NCBI RefSeq assembly: GCF_014190915.1
Contig: NZ_JACHVU010000005.1
Coordinates: 124,001-188,000, forward strand
Length of the DNA: 64,000 nucleotides
Source: Mycolicibacterium iranicum
GTDB lineage: Bacteria > Actinomycetota > Actinomycetes > Mycobacteriales > Mycobacteriaceae
Direction of reading: 5' to 3'
Part shown: positions 1 to 10,415 of the stretch, in pieces
Layout of the letters: each line of letters begins with the position of its first letter
Position numbering within the stretch: position 1 is the stretch's first letter
The notes under the pieces: model-generated
Databases searched by the model: none
Told to the model about the DNA's origin: nothing
The model's input: the letters and a program-made list of their open reading frames with translations, nothing else
Position numbers and translations under genes: made by a program

Positions 1-911
1 TAGGGCGTGTGGGTCACCGCCTCTCTGGCGCCCTCGCCGAGATCGCCCGGCATCGGTGTGGAGAGGAGGTCGGCGACAAGGAACTCCTCGCCGCCGATCC
101 GGCCGACGATCGCCGACTGCGGGAGCCTCGACCGCAGCGCGTGGCCGACCGCGACGAGGGCGTCGTCGCCCGCGCTGTGCCCCAGGGTGTCGTTGAGCGC
201 CTTGAAATGGTCGAGGTCGATCATCGCGAAGACCAGGAAGCGGCTGTGGCGCTCGTCGTCCAGTACCGCGGCGACCACCTCACGTTCGAAGGAGCGTCGA
301 TTGAGCAGACCGGTGAGCGGGTCCCGGTCGGACTGGATCAGGTCGAAACCCAGCGCGTGCACCACGATCTGGATGGCCAGTGGGACGCCGGCGTTGAGTT
401 CGACGACGAGGAAGTACAGCGACAGCGCCAGCACGGGCTCGCCTTCGCCGGCGAGCTGCACGGCGTGCACGGCTGCGATGCCCAGCGCCACCGCGAGATT
501 GGCGGTGACCAGCCGCGTGGAGTGGAAGAACGCGAGGTAACCGCCGGACACGGCGAGCGCTGCGCAGGCGGTCAGGCTGATAGCGGGGTCGGCGTTCGTC
601 CAGCTGCCCAGCGCGATCGATACGCAGATGGTGAGGGCGAAGCCGACCGACTGGCTCCAGGTGGGCCACTTGGTCAGCCAGAGGACCGCGTACCCGAGGC
701 CGGCCACTCCGGCGACCACGCCCAGTCCGAGCAGCAGGACGTGGTTGGTCGCTGTCGGGCCCCACAGCGCATTGGCCGGTACCAGCGTCCCCGACGCGGA
801 GACGACCGCCATGAAGATCTGCGTGGGGCGGGAGAACCCACGGGCATGGAGATAGCTGGAGAGCCAGTCGTACTGGTCTGGCTGTCGCCACCAGCGCCTG
901 ATCGCTCCCAT
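1..911 (-). CDS. Diguanylate cyclase, membrane-anchored, GGDEF domain (3' end cut by window)
   Basis: This would make cyclic di-GMP from GTP. The visible 303 residues start at an ATG whose product begins MGAIRRWW. They include several hydrophobic stretches between roughly residues 25 and 190, consistent with an N-terminal multi-pass sensor. A GGDEF domain follows, with the metal-binding segment FAMIDLDHFKALND and the active-site loop IGGEEF at about residues 272-277 (GGEEF is a functional variant). The RxxD inhibitory site normally found just before the loop is not present (RLPQ at the nearest position), so product inhibition may be absent. The C-terminus lies beyond base 1. The gene is oriented away from the small secreted protein upstream of it. 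The class is clear; what it senses is unknown. Confidence 0.9.
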   Translation of the reverse strand, partial: MGAIRRWWRQPDQYDWLSSYLHARGFSRPTQIFMAVVSASGTLVPANALWGPTATNHVLLLGLGVVAGVAGLGYAVLWLTKWPTWSQSVGFALTICVSIALGSWTNADPAISLTACAALAVSGGYLAFFHSTRLVTANLAVALGIAAVHAVQLAGEGEPVLALSLYFLVVELNAGVPLAIQIVVHALGFDLIQSDRDPLTGLLNRRSFEREVVAAVLDDERHSRFLVFAMIDLDHFKALNDTLGHSAGDDALVAVGHALRSRLPQSAIVGRIGGEEFLVADLLSTPMPGDLGEGAREAVTHTP

Positions 912-1127
912 GGAATCCCCGAATGTCTCGCCGGACCCGCCATCTGAGTTCCCCCTCGGCGATGGCAGCGGCTCGGCCGAGCGTAGCCGCAGCGCGCGGC
1001 TGCTGTCAGCAGATCCCGGCCGACGTCAGCGTCGTGTTCGATATGCCGTCGCGCGTCGAAATGCACGATGGCCCAACGCAACGCGCCCGGCACCAGGGTG
1101 CCGAGCGCGTGCGGAATCAGAGTGAGG

Positions 1128-1451
1128 TCACCAGCCGCCGATGCCGGGACCGCCCGACCAACGCGGTAGGAACGGCTGCGCCCGGGTGCCGTTGAGACGA
1201 TCGGGCACTGCTCGTTGCGAACCCCTGACCTCGCCCTGGGCATGCAGGTAGTCGTCGGCAGAGCGGACCTCGCCGAATGTGGCGTCGCTGGACACGGTGC
1301 CTTGCCGACTGGTGACGGTGCGGTCGGGACGCAGTTCTTCGGCGGAGGCGGTGGCGCTCGACAGGGCGACAAGAGTGACCGGTGCGGCGAACACCGCTGC
1401 CCATGCAGCGGCCTTGCGTGCACGCATCCAACCCGTGGTGGTCTTCGACAT
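1128..1451 (-). CDS. Small secreted protein of unknown function
   Basis: The product is 107 residues from the ATG preceded by AAGGGTTGGGA, which acts as a ribosome binding site. It has a clear Sec signal peptide: basic MSKTTTGWMRARK, a hydrophobic core, then SATASA before the mature start EELRPDR. The mature part is short, and its last 20 or so residues are rich in Pro, Gly, Arg and Trp and look unlike a folded C-terminus. The real gene may have been shortened by a frameshift. I do not recognise the family. It lies upstream of the diguanylate cyclase on the same strand with about 215 bp between them. Confidence 0.5.
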   Translation of the reverse strand: MSKTTTGWMRARKAAAWAAVFAAPVTLVALSSATASAEELRPDRTVTSRQGTVSSDATFGEVRSADDYLHAQGEVRGSQRAVPDRLNGTRAQPFLPRWSGGPGIGGW

Positions 1452-1643
1452 TCCCAACCCTTCCTGAACACTCCCTGTAGGAATGCTGTTGATCACCTGG
1501 TAGTGACGAGAGTAACAGGCGGAGTCGGCCGCGCCAGGCCTTCGCGGTTACCTGCTTATCGTCAGTAGGGCCGCCGCGTTACGAGCGGCTCGGCCCCGAA
1601 ATTGGTGCCCGAAGGTGGCTTTGGCCGCGGTTAGTGTCAGCCC

Positions 1644-2366
1644 ATGGGTGCCGGTGGACTGGTCTTGCTCGTTCTAGGGGTGCTCGTCGGCGGTGTGATG
1701 GTGTGGAAGCCGCGAGCTCTGTGGTGGGCGTTCGAGTCGTGGAAGTTCCGCAATCCGGAGGCCAACGAGCCCAGCGACGCCGCGTACATGATGACCCGGC
1801 TCAGCGGTGTCGGCCTCGTGGTGCTGTCGGTGGTTCTCGGCGTGGCCCTGATGCGCGACGGCCGCACCGAGCAGGAGGAGCAGCGCGCCGCGGAGGAGCA
1901 GGCCGCCGCCGACGCCGCGTTCGTGCCGCCGTCTCCCGAGGTGCGGGCCCTGCTGCCTGTGGTCGGAGCCTTCGCCGAATCGGGCGGCAACGTCGCCGAG
2001 GTGTTCTTCCAAGTACCGGAGAACGCGTTCTCGGAGCGGATTCGTAGCAGCCAATCGTCGTCGAGCACGCGGCTGTTCACCGTTCCCTGCTACTACAAGC
2101 CGGTGGTGACGGATGCTCCGGACGGGCGCACGCTCGTGAACGTCGAACTGATCTGGCAGCCGCAGAAACGCGCCGATGCCGCGAAATCAGACGCGTGCAG
2201 GTTGGGCGGTGACCGCAAGACGGAGAAGCAGTTCGTGCGATCACCTGCCGGCAGCCCCCCGCCGATCGTCCTCACCGACGCAGCCATCGTCACCGCGAGC
2301 GGCACCGAAGTCACACCGGCGGCCCCGGGGAATCCGGTCCCGGCATTACCGCAGCCGGCGGTCTGA
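1644..2366 (+). CDS. Membrane protein with DUF6199-type N-terminus
   Basis: The product is 240 residues. Two transmembrane segments flank a conserved-looking patch in the first 70 residues: a first helix at about 5-20, the motif KPRALWWAFESWKFRNPEANEPSD at about 22-45 with its Trp-rich core, and a second helix at about 52-70. This arrangement matches the small DUF6199 domain seen in many actinobacterial membrane proteins. An acidic, Ala/Glu-rich linker follows, then a soluble C-terminal half of about 140 residues with no family I can name, ending in a Pro/Ala-rich tail. The gene ends one base before the convergent sufE-like gene, so the two share a terminator region. Function is unknown. Confidence 0.75.
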   Translation: MGAGGLVLLVLGVLVGGVMVWKPRALWWAFESWKFRNPEANEPSDAAYMMTRLSGVGLVVLSVVLGVALMRDGRTEQEEQRAAEEQAAADAAFVPPSPEVRALLPVVGAFAESGGNVAEVFFQVPENAFSERIRSSQSSSSTRLFTVPCYYKPVVTDAPDGRTLVNVELIWQPQKRADAAKSDACRLGGDRKTEKQFVRSPAGSPPPIVLTDAAIVTASGTEVTPAAPGNPVPALPQPAV

Positions 2367-2367
2367 G

Positions 2368-2778
2368 CTACTTCAGACGCTTCTTGATGCGGCTGAGCAT
2401 CGCCGACATGCCGCGCAGGCGCAGCGGGCTGATCAGCTTTCCCAGGCCCAGTTCGGAGTAGAAGTCGTCCGGCACGGCCAGGATGTCGTCGGCGGACTGC
2501 CCATCGAGGCCGGTCGCGAGGATGGCCGCAAAGCCGCGGGTGGTCGGCGCCTCGGCGGGGGCGCTGAAGAACAGCCGCACGCTGGAGCGGTCGCCGGCGT
2601 CGACATGCAGGAAGAGCGGGGACTGGCATTCCGGGACCGGCTCCATCGCCGCCTCTTCGAGTTCGGCGGGCAACGGGGGGAGCTCGTCGGCGAACTCCAG
2701 AAGCAGGGCCAACTTGTCTTGTCCCTCAACCTCTTTGAAGTCCGACACCACCTCGGCCAGCGCCGCCGGCATGCTCAC
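2368..2778 (-). CDS. SufE family cysteine desulfurase accessory protein
   Basis: SufE proteins take persulfide sulfur from a cysteine desulfurase and pass it to the Fe-S cluster scaffold. The 136-residue product has the family length and fold signature: an N-terminal helical region ending in [13 protein letters not shown], the acceptor cysteine at residue 51 in [13 protein letters not shown], and the C-terminal pattern [19 protein letters not shown]. The GTG start overlaps the TGA stop of sseA (GTGA), which implies translational coupling. An ATG two codons downstream is an alternative start. The pairing with a rhodanese is conserved in mycobacteria (compare Rv3283-Rv3284) and suggests shared sulfur trafficking. 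Confidence 0.9.
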   Translation of the reverse strand: MSMPAALAEVVSDFKEVEGQDKLALLLEFADELPPLPAELEEAAMEPVPECQSPLFLHVDAGDRSSVRLFFSAPAEAPTTRGFAAILATGLDGQSADDILAVPDDFYSELGLGKLISPLRLRGMSAMLSRIKKRLK

Positions 2779-3674
2779 GGTGTGTCGCCCGGCGCATTAC
2801 CTGGTTCTGATCCGACGGCGACGGGCACGCGCACGGCGTTGCCCCATTCGGTCCACGATCCGTCGTAGTTGCGCACGCCCGTCATCCCGAGGAGGTGGGT
2901 GAGCACGAACCAGGTGTGGCTGGAGCGCTCGCCGATGCGGCAGTACACCACCGTGTCGTCCTCGGGCTTGAGGAAGCCGTACAGCTCGTCGAGCTCGGCG
3001 CGGCTGCGGAAGCGTCCGCTCTCGTTGGCGGCCTTGCCCCACGGGATCGACACCGCGGTGGGGATGTGCCCGCCGCGCAGGGCGCCCTCTTCGGGGTAGT
3101 CGGGCATGTGGGTGCGCTCGCCGGTGTACTCCTGCGGGGAGCGGACGTCGATCAACGGCTGCCGGCCCAGGACCTGCAGAACGTCGTCCTTGTAGGCGCG
3201 GATCGGGGCGTCGTTGCGTTCCACGACGGGGTAGCCGGTGGTCTGCTTGGTGGGTACGTCGAGCGTGGTGTCGCGACCGTCGGATATCCACAGCGTGCGG
3301 CCGCCGTCGAGCAGACGCACATCGGGGTGGCCGAACAGGGTGAACACCCACAGCGCGTAGGCGGCCCACCAGTTGCTCTTGTCGCCGTAGATGACGACGG
3401 TGTCGTCGCGCGCGATGCCCTTGCGGTTCATCAGGTCGGCGAACTGCTCACCGGTGATGTAGTCGCGGACGTTCGGGTCGTTGAGATCGGTGTGCCAGTC
3501 GATCTTGACCGCGCCGGGGATGTGGCCGGTGTCGTAGAGCAGAACATCTTCGTCGGACTCGACGATCGCAAGTCCCGGCCGACCGAGATTGCCGGACAGC
3601 CAGTCGGCGGTGACCAGCCGCTCGGGGTGAGCGTAGGACTGCAGGGCGGGGCTGGGATCAGCAGGTAGCGGCAC
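2775..3674 (-). CDS. sseA: Thiosulfate/3-mercaptopyruvate sulfurtransferase SseA
   Basis: This is a tandem-rhodanese enzyme that moves sulfane sulfur from thiosulfate or mercaptopyruvate to acceptors. It has an N-terminal inactive rhodanese domain (about residues 20-140, with [19 protein letters not shown]) and a C-terminal catalytic domain (about 165-290). The active cysteine is in the loop [14 protein letters not shown]. The GTG start gives [20 protein letters not shown], which matches the start of mycobacterial SseA as I remember it. The reading frame stays open far upstream but that part has no protein character. The enzyme is about 299 residues, the normal length, and is cotranscribed with the sufE-like gene. 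Confidence 0.95.
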   Translation of the reverse strand: MPLPADPSPALQSYAHPERLVTADWLSGNLGRPGLAIVESDEDVLLYDTGHIPGAVKIDWHTDLNDPNVRDYITGEQFADLMNRKGIARDDTVVIYGDKSNWWAAYALWVFTLFGHPDVRLLDGGRTLWISDGRDTTLDVPTKQTTGYPVVERNDAPIRAYKDDVLQVLGRQPLIDVRSPQEYTGERTHMPDYPEEGALRGGHIPTAVSIPWGKAANESGRFRSRAELDELYGFLKPEDDTVVYCRIGERSSHTWFVLTHLLGMTGVRNYDGSWTEWGNAVRVPVAVGSEPGNAPGDTP

Positions 3675-3727
3675 GTGTGTGAGCCTACCGGGGCTGCTCT
3701 GCAGATTCTGGGCGCAATCGTGTCCAG

Positions 3728-4990
3728 TTAGAGGGTCGGCGCACCGATGGCGTCGCCGCTCATCGCGTAGCTGATCACGCTGAGGGTGATGAGGACGAGG
3801 CCGCCGACCGCGCCGACCTTCGTCGACAGTTCGGTGTGAAACAGGCCGTGCCGCATGTCGGCGCGCGCCTGCCGCACCGCCGTCGGGCTGAAGTCCCGGA
3901 GCGGGTTCTCGACGAGGTAGTGCAGCAGCAGCGCGAGCCCGAACGTGAGGGTCACCGCGCTGGCGTAGAAGTACACGTTGCGCTCCATGACCACCGCGAG
4001 AAGCACAATCACGGGCCAGTGCGCCAGGTACAGGGAGTACGAGATGTCGCCGAGGTAGGTGCTGACCCGGTTGCGCAGGAATCCCTGGAGATCGGGTTCG
4101 CGACCGACGCCGGCGGCGATGACCAGCGCGGCGCCGGCGACCGGCAGCAGCGCCCACGGCCCGGGGAACCCGGAGGCGCCGTCGACGTAGACCACGGCTG
4201 CGGCGATCAGCGTCAGGCCGGTCCACGACAGGATGGGGCGGATCAGGTCCGGAATGCGGGCGAGCGCCCCCACAGCGGTGGCGAGTAGCGCGCCGGCGCC
4301 GAGCTCCCAGAGACGCGTCACCGTGCTGAGGTAGGCCCACGACGGAGAGGACATCGTCTCGTAGATCGACCACGTCAGCGACGCGACGACGACAACGCCG
4401 ATTGCCGAGGCGATGCGTGCCCGCCACCGGGCGTCGCTCCAGGCGCCCCGAATCGCGATCGCGGTGATGCCGAAGAGGACCAGCGGCCAGACGATGAGGA
4501 ACTGCTCCTCGACCGACAGCGGCCAGTAGTGCAGAAGCGGAGACGCTGAGTCCGTGGCCGCCAGGGGGCTCGCCCCTGACGCGGCGAAGTGCCAGTTGGC
4601 GACGAAGAGGAACCCGAAGAGGGCGTCGACGCCGATCGCGAGTGCCGTCGAGGGCAGGACATAGAGCGAGGCGAGAACCGTCAGGACCAGCACGACGGTC
4701 GCGGCCGGAACAATCCGGCGGACGCGGTCGAGATAGAACTTGCCCAACGGCAGTGCGCCGCTCTCGGCCGTCGTTCGCAGCAAACTTTCAGTGACGAAGT
4801 ATCCGGTGATGACGAAGAAGACGTCGATGCCGACGAAGCCGCCGCGGGGCCAGCCCGTCAGATGAAAAGCGACCAGAGCTAGCACGGCGACCATCCGAAG
4901 GCCTTGGACATCGAGTCGATGATTTGCTCGTTCTGCACGTCGGCGCCGACGTGCAGACGAATCGCGCCATTGATCCAGCTTTGTAACCAT
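3728..4990 (-). CDS. Acyltransferase 3 family membrane protein (OafA/YrhL type)
   Basis: The family transfers acetyl or other acyl groups to sugars or lipids at the cytoplasmic membrane. The 420-residue product shows the family's N-terminal signature: [18 protein letters not shown] (catalytic His), then [15 protein letters not shown], then [12 protein letters not shown]. About ten transmembrane helices follow, ending with the [13 protein letters not shown] motif. The SGNH esterase domain found at the C-terminus of longer relatives is absent. I chose the ATG at 4990 because GGGGGGACAAAA lies directly upstream; another ATG seven codons earlier lacks such a site. It lies between sseA and the secreted PASTA-like genes, a position that is not part of the M. 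tuberculosis order. The substrate is unknown; mycobacterial homologues modify cell-envelope glycolipids. Confidence 0.9.
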   Translation of the reverse strand: MVTKLDQWRDSSARRRRRAERANHRLDVQGLRMVAVLALVAFHLTGWPRGGFVGIDVFFVITGYFVTESLLRTTAESGALPLGKFYLDRVRRIVPAATVVLVLTVLASLYVLPSTALAIGVDALFGFLFVANWHFAASGASPLAATDSASPLLHYWPLSVEEQFLIVWPLVLFGITAIAIRGAWSDARWRARIASAIGVVVVASLTWSIYETMSSPSWAYLSTVTRLWELGAGALLATAVGALARIPDLIRPILSWTGLTLIAAAVVYVDGASGFPGPWALLPVAGAALVIAAGVGREPDLQGFLRNRVSTYLGDISYSLYLAHWPVIVLLAVVMERNVYFYASAVTLTFGLALLLHYLVENPLRDFSPTAVRQARADMRHGLFHTELSTKVGAVGGLVLITLSVISYAMSGDAIGAPTL

Positions 4991-5318
4991 TTTTGTCCCC
5001 CCGGCGTACATTCTGCGGATGCGTCAGCAGTTCGCTGATTTCCCCCATCCACGTCGTGTTGCAACGATACCGTGTCGGAGCTCACGGCGTCACCCCTCAA
5101 AATCGGTGCAGCTCACGAGGGGCGCCAGCTGCGTGTCGGCTGCGTGGATTCTGGGGGTTTGCTTGGGCGGCCTGCTACAGGGGTTTCGCAGCTTTACAGT
5201 TGGCTGGACACCGCGTCGGGAACGCGAGCAAAGCTGCTCAGCCCGACGTCAGCCCGGCAGGGTCCTCTGAGAACTGCGCCTATCGGGCCGATTTGACGAT
5301 CCGGACAAGGGGCTGACC
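4991..5318 (+). other. Intergenic region between divergent genes
   Basis: This 328-base spacer separates the minus-strand acyltransferase gene from the plus-strand PASTA-like gene. It must hold both promoters, but I find no convincing -35/-10 pair on either strand. No protein-like frame or strong hairpin was seen. Confidence 0.5.
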
Positions 5319-5687
5319 GTGAAGAGAACAATCGCGATAGCAATTGCTGCGGGTGCTGTATTCGCCGTCGGCCTCGCCAGCGCAGGACCCGCGGCCGCGC
5401 ACGCCGACGACGGGTTGATCCAGTACAAGGAACCCAACGCGATGTGGGTGATGCCCGACCTCAAGGACGAGGTGCTCTTCCGCGCCGAGCAGGACGTCGA
5501 GACCGTCGTCGATCAGATGCCGGTGACCTTCAAGACGAAGGCCGTGAACCATGAGGCCGTCTACAACCTCGAAGAGTGGGTCGTCTGCGGGGAGTCCCCG
5601 AAAGCCGGCACCGCGCTGTCGGCGCAGAAGACGAAGTCGGTGACGTTATTGGTCGAGCGCCCCGGCGCCGAGCACTGCGGGGCGTGA
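5319..5687 (+). CDS. Secreted single PASTA-like domain protein, copy 1
   Basis: The product is 122 residues with a Sec signal peptide (MKRTIAIAIAAG through GPAAAHA). The mature part has the order of a PASTA repeat: a start of MPDLKDEVL, a helix, a strand, and the turn WVVCGESPKAGT before a final strand. Unlike kinase PASTA repeats it carries two cysteines (about residues 90 and 120), placed so that they could form a disulfide tying the last strand to the C-terminus. The GTG start has AAGGGG six bases upstream. It is the first of three tandem paralogues. A role in binding cell-wall fragments or other ligands is only inferred from the PASTA fold. Confidence 0.75.
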   Translation: MKRTIAIAIAAGAVFAVGLASAGPAAAHADDGLIQYKEPNAMWVMPDLKDEVLFRAEQDVETVVDQMPVTFKTKAVNHEAVYNLEEWVVCGESPKAGTALSAQKTKSVTLLVERPGAEHCGA

Positions 5688-5749
5688 TTTCGCCGGCCGC
5701 CGTGGCCATTTTGTTATCGAACGACTGGCAGGAAACCGGCAGCCACCAC

Positions 5750-5755
5750 TACGCT
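5750..5755 (+). promoter_or_regulatory. Likely -10 element for a leaderless transcript
   Basis: TACGCT fits the mycobacterial -10 pattern TANNNT and ends seven bases before the ATG of the second PASTA-like gene. The bases between contain no ribosome binding site, so transcription probably starts at or next to the ATG. No good -35 is visible, which is common in this genus. Confidence 0.4.
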
Positions 5756-5762
5756 TTCCTGC

Positions 5763-6116
5763 ATGGAGCTCAAGGGGCTGACTAGGTTTGGGCGAGTGGC
5801 CGCGGTGACGGCGGCGTCCGTTGTCTCGCTCCTCGGAGTGGCGCCTGTCGCCTCGGCGCAGGAGGCTGCGACGTGGGAAATGCCCGCGCTGCGCGGCGAA
5901 GTGCTCCAGAACGCGATCGATGCGGTGACATCTGCCGCGGGTGAGGGGAACGTTAAATTCAACCTCGTGGACAGTACGTTCAACCAGGTCGTCTACAACT
6001 ACACGAACTGGCTTGTCTGTGGGCAATCGCCGCGGGCGGAATCGACGGTCAAGTTGAACCCGCAGAAGCCGCAGTCGGTTACTCTGGCGCTCAAGCGACC
6101 GTCGACCGGATGCTAG
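5763..6116 (+). CDS. Secreted single PASTA-like domain protein, copy 2
   Basis: The product is 117 residues and paralogous to the genes on both sides. The signal peptide runs MELKGLTRFGR through APVASA, with the mature start at QEAATWEMP. The PASTA-like core shows MPALRGEVLQNAIDAV, then NYTNWLVCGQSPRAEST, then a last strand SVTLALKR. Cysteines at about residues 86 and 117 are conserved with copies 1 and 3. No ribosome binding site precedes the ATG, and a -10-like TACGCT lies seven bases upstream, so the message may be leaderless. Each copy therefore appears to have its own promoter rather than sharing an operon. Confidence 0.75.
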   Translation: MELKGLTRFGRVAAVTAASVVSLLGVAPVASAQEAATWEMPALRGEVLQNAIDAVTSAAGEGNVKFNLVDSTFNQVVYNYTNWLVCGQSPRAESTVKLNPQKPQSVTLALKRPSTGC

Positions 6117-6201
6117 CCCTACTCGCCCGTTTGTAGGTCAGGAGACCCGACACCGCGCTGGCACTCCGCGGGGTATAAGACGGCCTAGGCGACAACAGGG
6201 C

Positions 6202-6207
6202 TAACAT
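6202..6207 (+). promoter_or_regulatory. Possible -10 element upstream of PASTA-like copy 3
   Basis: TAACAT matches TANNNT and lies 27 bases before the first ATG of the third PASTA-like gene, which leaves room for a short leader containing GAGGGGG. The -35 region is unremarkable. Confidence 0.35.
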
Positions 6208-6234
6208 TTGTGGGCAAGATAAACGGCGAGGGGG

Positions 6235-6576
6235 ATGGATATGCCGAAGGGCATTGCGGCGGCGTTGATGATTTGCGGGTTGTCTATGGGAGCGGTCGGC
6301 GCTGCGGGCCCAGTGGCCGCGGCGCCTGCCCCTGAGTGGCTCATGCCTGACGTCAAAGGCATGGTTTTGGCCAACGCCATCGATGAGGTGCTGACCGTCA
6401 CTGGCGGTGCGGAACTCAATATCGTCACCGACGACACGAAGGGCACCCGCGAGCAGATAAATATGACCTACTGGGTTGTCTGCTGGCAGTCACCGAAAGC
6501 GGGTGTCGCAATCTCGCAAAAGTCGAAGTATGTCGGCCTGGGAGTCAAGCGGCTCAGCGACGAGAACTGTTACTGA
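6235..6576 (+). CDS. Secreted single PASTA-like domain protein, copy 3
   Basis: The product is 113 residues. Its core is closest to a canonical PASTA repeat: MPDVKGMVLANAIDEV, then INMTYWVVCWQSPKAGV, then a final strand and the ending NCY. The signal peptide ends near GPVAAA. Two in-frame ATGs lie six bases apart. The second (6241) is better spaced from GAGGGG and could be the true start. The two cysteines (about 83 and 112) again sit in the strand before the Gly turn and at the extreme C-terminus. Sequence identity to copies 1 and 2 is moderate, so the duplication is old or diverging fast. Confidence 0.75.
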   Translation: MDMPKGIAAALMICGLSMGAVGAAGPVAAAPAPEWLMPDVKGMVLANAIDEVLTVTGGAELNIVTDDTKGTREQINMTYWVVCWQSPKAGVAISQKSKYVGLGVKRLSDENCY

Positions 6577-6707
6577 AGTTTACGTGCCGTCGTCCTCACC
6601 ACATCAACAGTTGGTGATGCGAGCACGAGGGCACATGTTGCTGGAGTGCGCCCGTCGCATCTGACTGTTCCTTGTCTGCGAGCGCGTTATGGCGCGCGCC
6701 GGGGGTC

Positions 6708-7340
6708 TTACTTTGCTGCCCACAGGTCGGAGACCGAAAGACCGGTGCGGCGGATCATCGCATTGACTGACGGCAGGCTGATTCCAATGACATTCGACGG
6801 ATCACCTTCGATGCGGTCGATGAACCATCCGCCGAGTCCGTCCAGGGTGAATGCGCCTGCGACCCCGATCGGTTCGCCACTCTTGACGTAGCGTTGCAGC
6901 TCAATGTCCGACGGCCGTCCGAAGTGGACGGTGGTGCTCCCGGTGTCTCCTTCGGTATGGGTGATGACGCCGGCCGTCAGTCGCAGCAGCGCATGCCCGG
7001 TGAGCAGATGGCCGGTGGTGCCGGCCATCGAGTCCCATTGCCGCAGCGCCTCTTCGGCGGATCCTGGCTTGCCGCGCAGGGTCCCGTCCAAATAAAGCAT
7101 CGAGTCGCAGCCGATGACGAGGCAATCGGAGAGCAGTTCGTTAGGCAACTTCGCCGCCACGCTGAGCGCCTTCGCGTTGGCGAGCTTGGCGACCACTGCC
7201 TCGGGTGGGGTGTCGGCGTCCATGGACTCGATGAGCGCGTCTTCGTCCACATCGGAGACGATCACGACCGGATCGATGCCGGCTTGTCGCAGGACGCGGA
7301 GCCTGCCCTGTGAGGCGGAGGCGAGGACGACCCGCGTCAT
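6708..7340 (-). CDS. maf: Maf family nucleotide pyrophosphatase
   Basis: Maf proteins hydrolyse non-canonical or modified nucleoside triphosphates to monophosphates and are linked to septum inhibition. The 210-residue product has the family landmarks: the N-terminal nucleotide loop [18 protein letters not shown], the [12 protein letters not shown] motif with the catalytic Asp, the [13 protein letters not shown] segment, and the C-terminal [20 protein letters not shown]. It follows accE on the same strand after about 130 bp that consist almost entirely of a tandem repeat. The same accD5-accE-maf order occurs in M. tuberculosis. Confidence 0.95.
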   Translation of the reverse strand: MTRVVLASASQGRLRVLRQAGIDPVVIVSDVDEDALIESMDADTPPEAVVAKLANAKALSVAAKLPNELLSDCLVIGCDSMLYLDGTLRGKPGSAEEALRQWDSMAGTTGHLLTGHALLRLTAGVITHTEGDTGSTTVHFGRPSDIELQRYVKSGEPIGVAGAFTLDGLGGWFIDRIEGDPSNVIGISLPSVNAMIRRTGLSVSDLWAAK

Positions 7341-7343
7341 GGC

Positions 7344-7475
7344 AGCTGTTGCTTCTTTGCGCAGGCGCTCATCAGAAGCTGTCTCTTCTTCGCGCAGGCG
7401 CTCATCAGATGCTGTCTCTTCTTCGCGCAGGCGCTCATCGGAAGCTGTCTCTTCTTCGCGCAGGCGCTCATCAGC
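7344..7475 (-). repeat. 33-bp tandem repeat between accE and maf, about four copies
   Basis: The unit starts GCGCAGGCGCTCATCAG and recurs at 7359, 7392, 7425 and 7458, exactly 33 bases apart, with a degenerate partial unit before the first and a partial last copy. Copies differ at only one to three positions. Because 33 is a multiple of three, each frame reads through as an 11-residue repeat (for example [11 protein letters not shown] on the minus strand), but there is no start context and no continuation into a gene. The accE stop codon lies inside the last copy. Confidence 0.9.
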
Positions 7476-7752
7476 GCCTCATGTGCATCCGCTCCAGCAG
7501 CGTGACCCGCTGCCAGCTGGTGACGTCGTAGCGCAGCTTGTCCACCGGGTGGCCCCACGGATTGAGTTCCTGGGGGCCGGGGTCGCCGGCTGCGCCGCCA
7601 CCGGCGCCGGCAAGCACCGTCACCAGCGCGGCGAGCTCTTCGAACGTCGGCTCACCCTTGACGACCTGGAAGTGCGGATCCGGCTGCGGCGGGTCGTCGA
7701 TCGTCATGTCCCGCGGGTCGGACACCTCGACGATGTCGGCGTCGTGATTCAT
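7471..7752 (-). CDS. accE: Acyl-CoA carboxylase epsilon subunit AccE
   Basis: This is the small subunit that stabilises the biotin carboxylase/carboxyltransferase complex of actinobacterial acyl-CoA carboxylases. It acts with AccD5 and AccA3 to make methylmalonyl- and malonyl-CoA for envelope lipids. The product is 93 residues. Its C-terminal half has the epsilon signature [15 protein letters not shown] and ends in the basic W-containing tail found in the family. It lies 40 bp downstream of accD5 in the same direction. The stop codon falls in the 33-bp tandem repeat, so the last residues (ERMHMRR) are adjacent to repeat-derived sequence. Confidence 0.9.
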   Translation of the reverse strand: MNHDADIVEVSDPRDMTIDDPPQPDPHFQVVKGEPTFEELAALVTVLAGAGGGAAGDPGPQELNPWGHPVDKLRYDVTSWQRVTLLERMHMRR

Positions 7753-7792
7753 GGTTGAACGTCCTTGTCTGCGAAGCGGATTCGAACCAGGA

Positions 7793-9896
<2,104 letters not shown>

Positions 9897-10319
9897 ATGA
9901 ATGCCATCGCTACCAAGTTCAAGGTGTCGGTCGCGGCGGCCGCAGTCGGCGGTGCCGCTGTCTTCGCGCCGATCGCCGCCAATGCTGCTCCTGCCGTGCA
10001 GGTTCCGGCCGCGCCGGCGCACGTCATTGGCGACCTCGCCCAGCAGCCGAACGGACTCATCGGCGTCTTCGTCGTTCAGTTCACCGGTGTCGTCACCAGG
10101 ACGTCGACCTACTTCACGCGATTCACCATCCTGAACTACCAGTCGAAGCTGGAGGCGAACCCCGACTCGCCGTTCGCCGCCTTCTACCAGCGGCGTATCA
10201 ATCAGCTGAACGCTCAGCTGGCGCGCTATGGGTCCGTGTCCCAGTCTGCTTGCTTCGGCGGCCGCTCGACCTCGATCGTCGCCGGCTCGTACGGTGCCGT
10301 CACGACGGGCACCTGCTAG
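9897..10319 (+). CDS. Secreted protein of unknown function
   Basis: The product is 140 residues from the ATG preceded by GGGGGAA. The signal peptide is MNAIATKFKVSVAAAAVGG through IAANAAP. The mature part has a hydrophobic, Thr-rich stretch (FVVQFTGVVTRTSTYFTRF), a helix with Tyr and Arg residues, and two cysteines near the C-terminus (SACFGG and the final GTC) that could pair. I do not recognise the family. It is followed by a perfect hairpin before the DUF4012 gene, so it is a single-gene unit at the edge of the polysaccharide region. A link to that pathway is not shown. Confidence 0.7.
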   Translation: MNAIATKFKVSVAAAAVGGAAVFAPIAANAAPAVQVPAAPAHVIGDLAQQPNGLIGVFVVQFTGVVTRTSTYFTRFTILNYQSKLEANPDSPFAAFYQRRINQLNAQLARYGSVSQSACFGGRSTSIVAGSYGAVTTGTC

Positions 10320-10353
10320 AAAGTCAGAGCTGGGCAACCCCAATCAACTTGGT

Positions 10354-10395
10354 ATTGAAGCCTGCACGTCGCTACGGCGACGTGCAGGCTTCAAT
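10354..10395 (+). terminator. Perfect 19-bp hairpin with UACG tetraloop
   Basis: Two arms of 19 bases, ATTGAAGCCTGCACGTCGC and its exact complement, enclose the loop TACG. The stem closes as C(UACG)G, one of the especially stable tetraloops. There is no run of T after the stem, as in many mycobacterial tailless terminators. It lies 35 bases after the stop of the small secreted protein and 20 bases before the DUF4012 start, and so should separate the two transcripts. Confidence 0.8.
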
Positions 10396-10415
10396 TGTGT
10401 ACAAGGAAGTTCTGA

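Noticed and set aside
7344..7475. Tandem repeats considered as a CRISPR array
   Set aside because: Units are directly adjacent with no unique spacers, and no cas genes are nearby.
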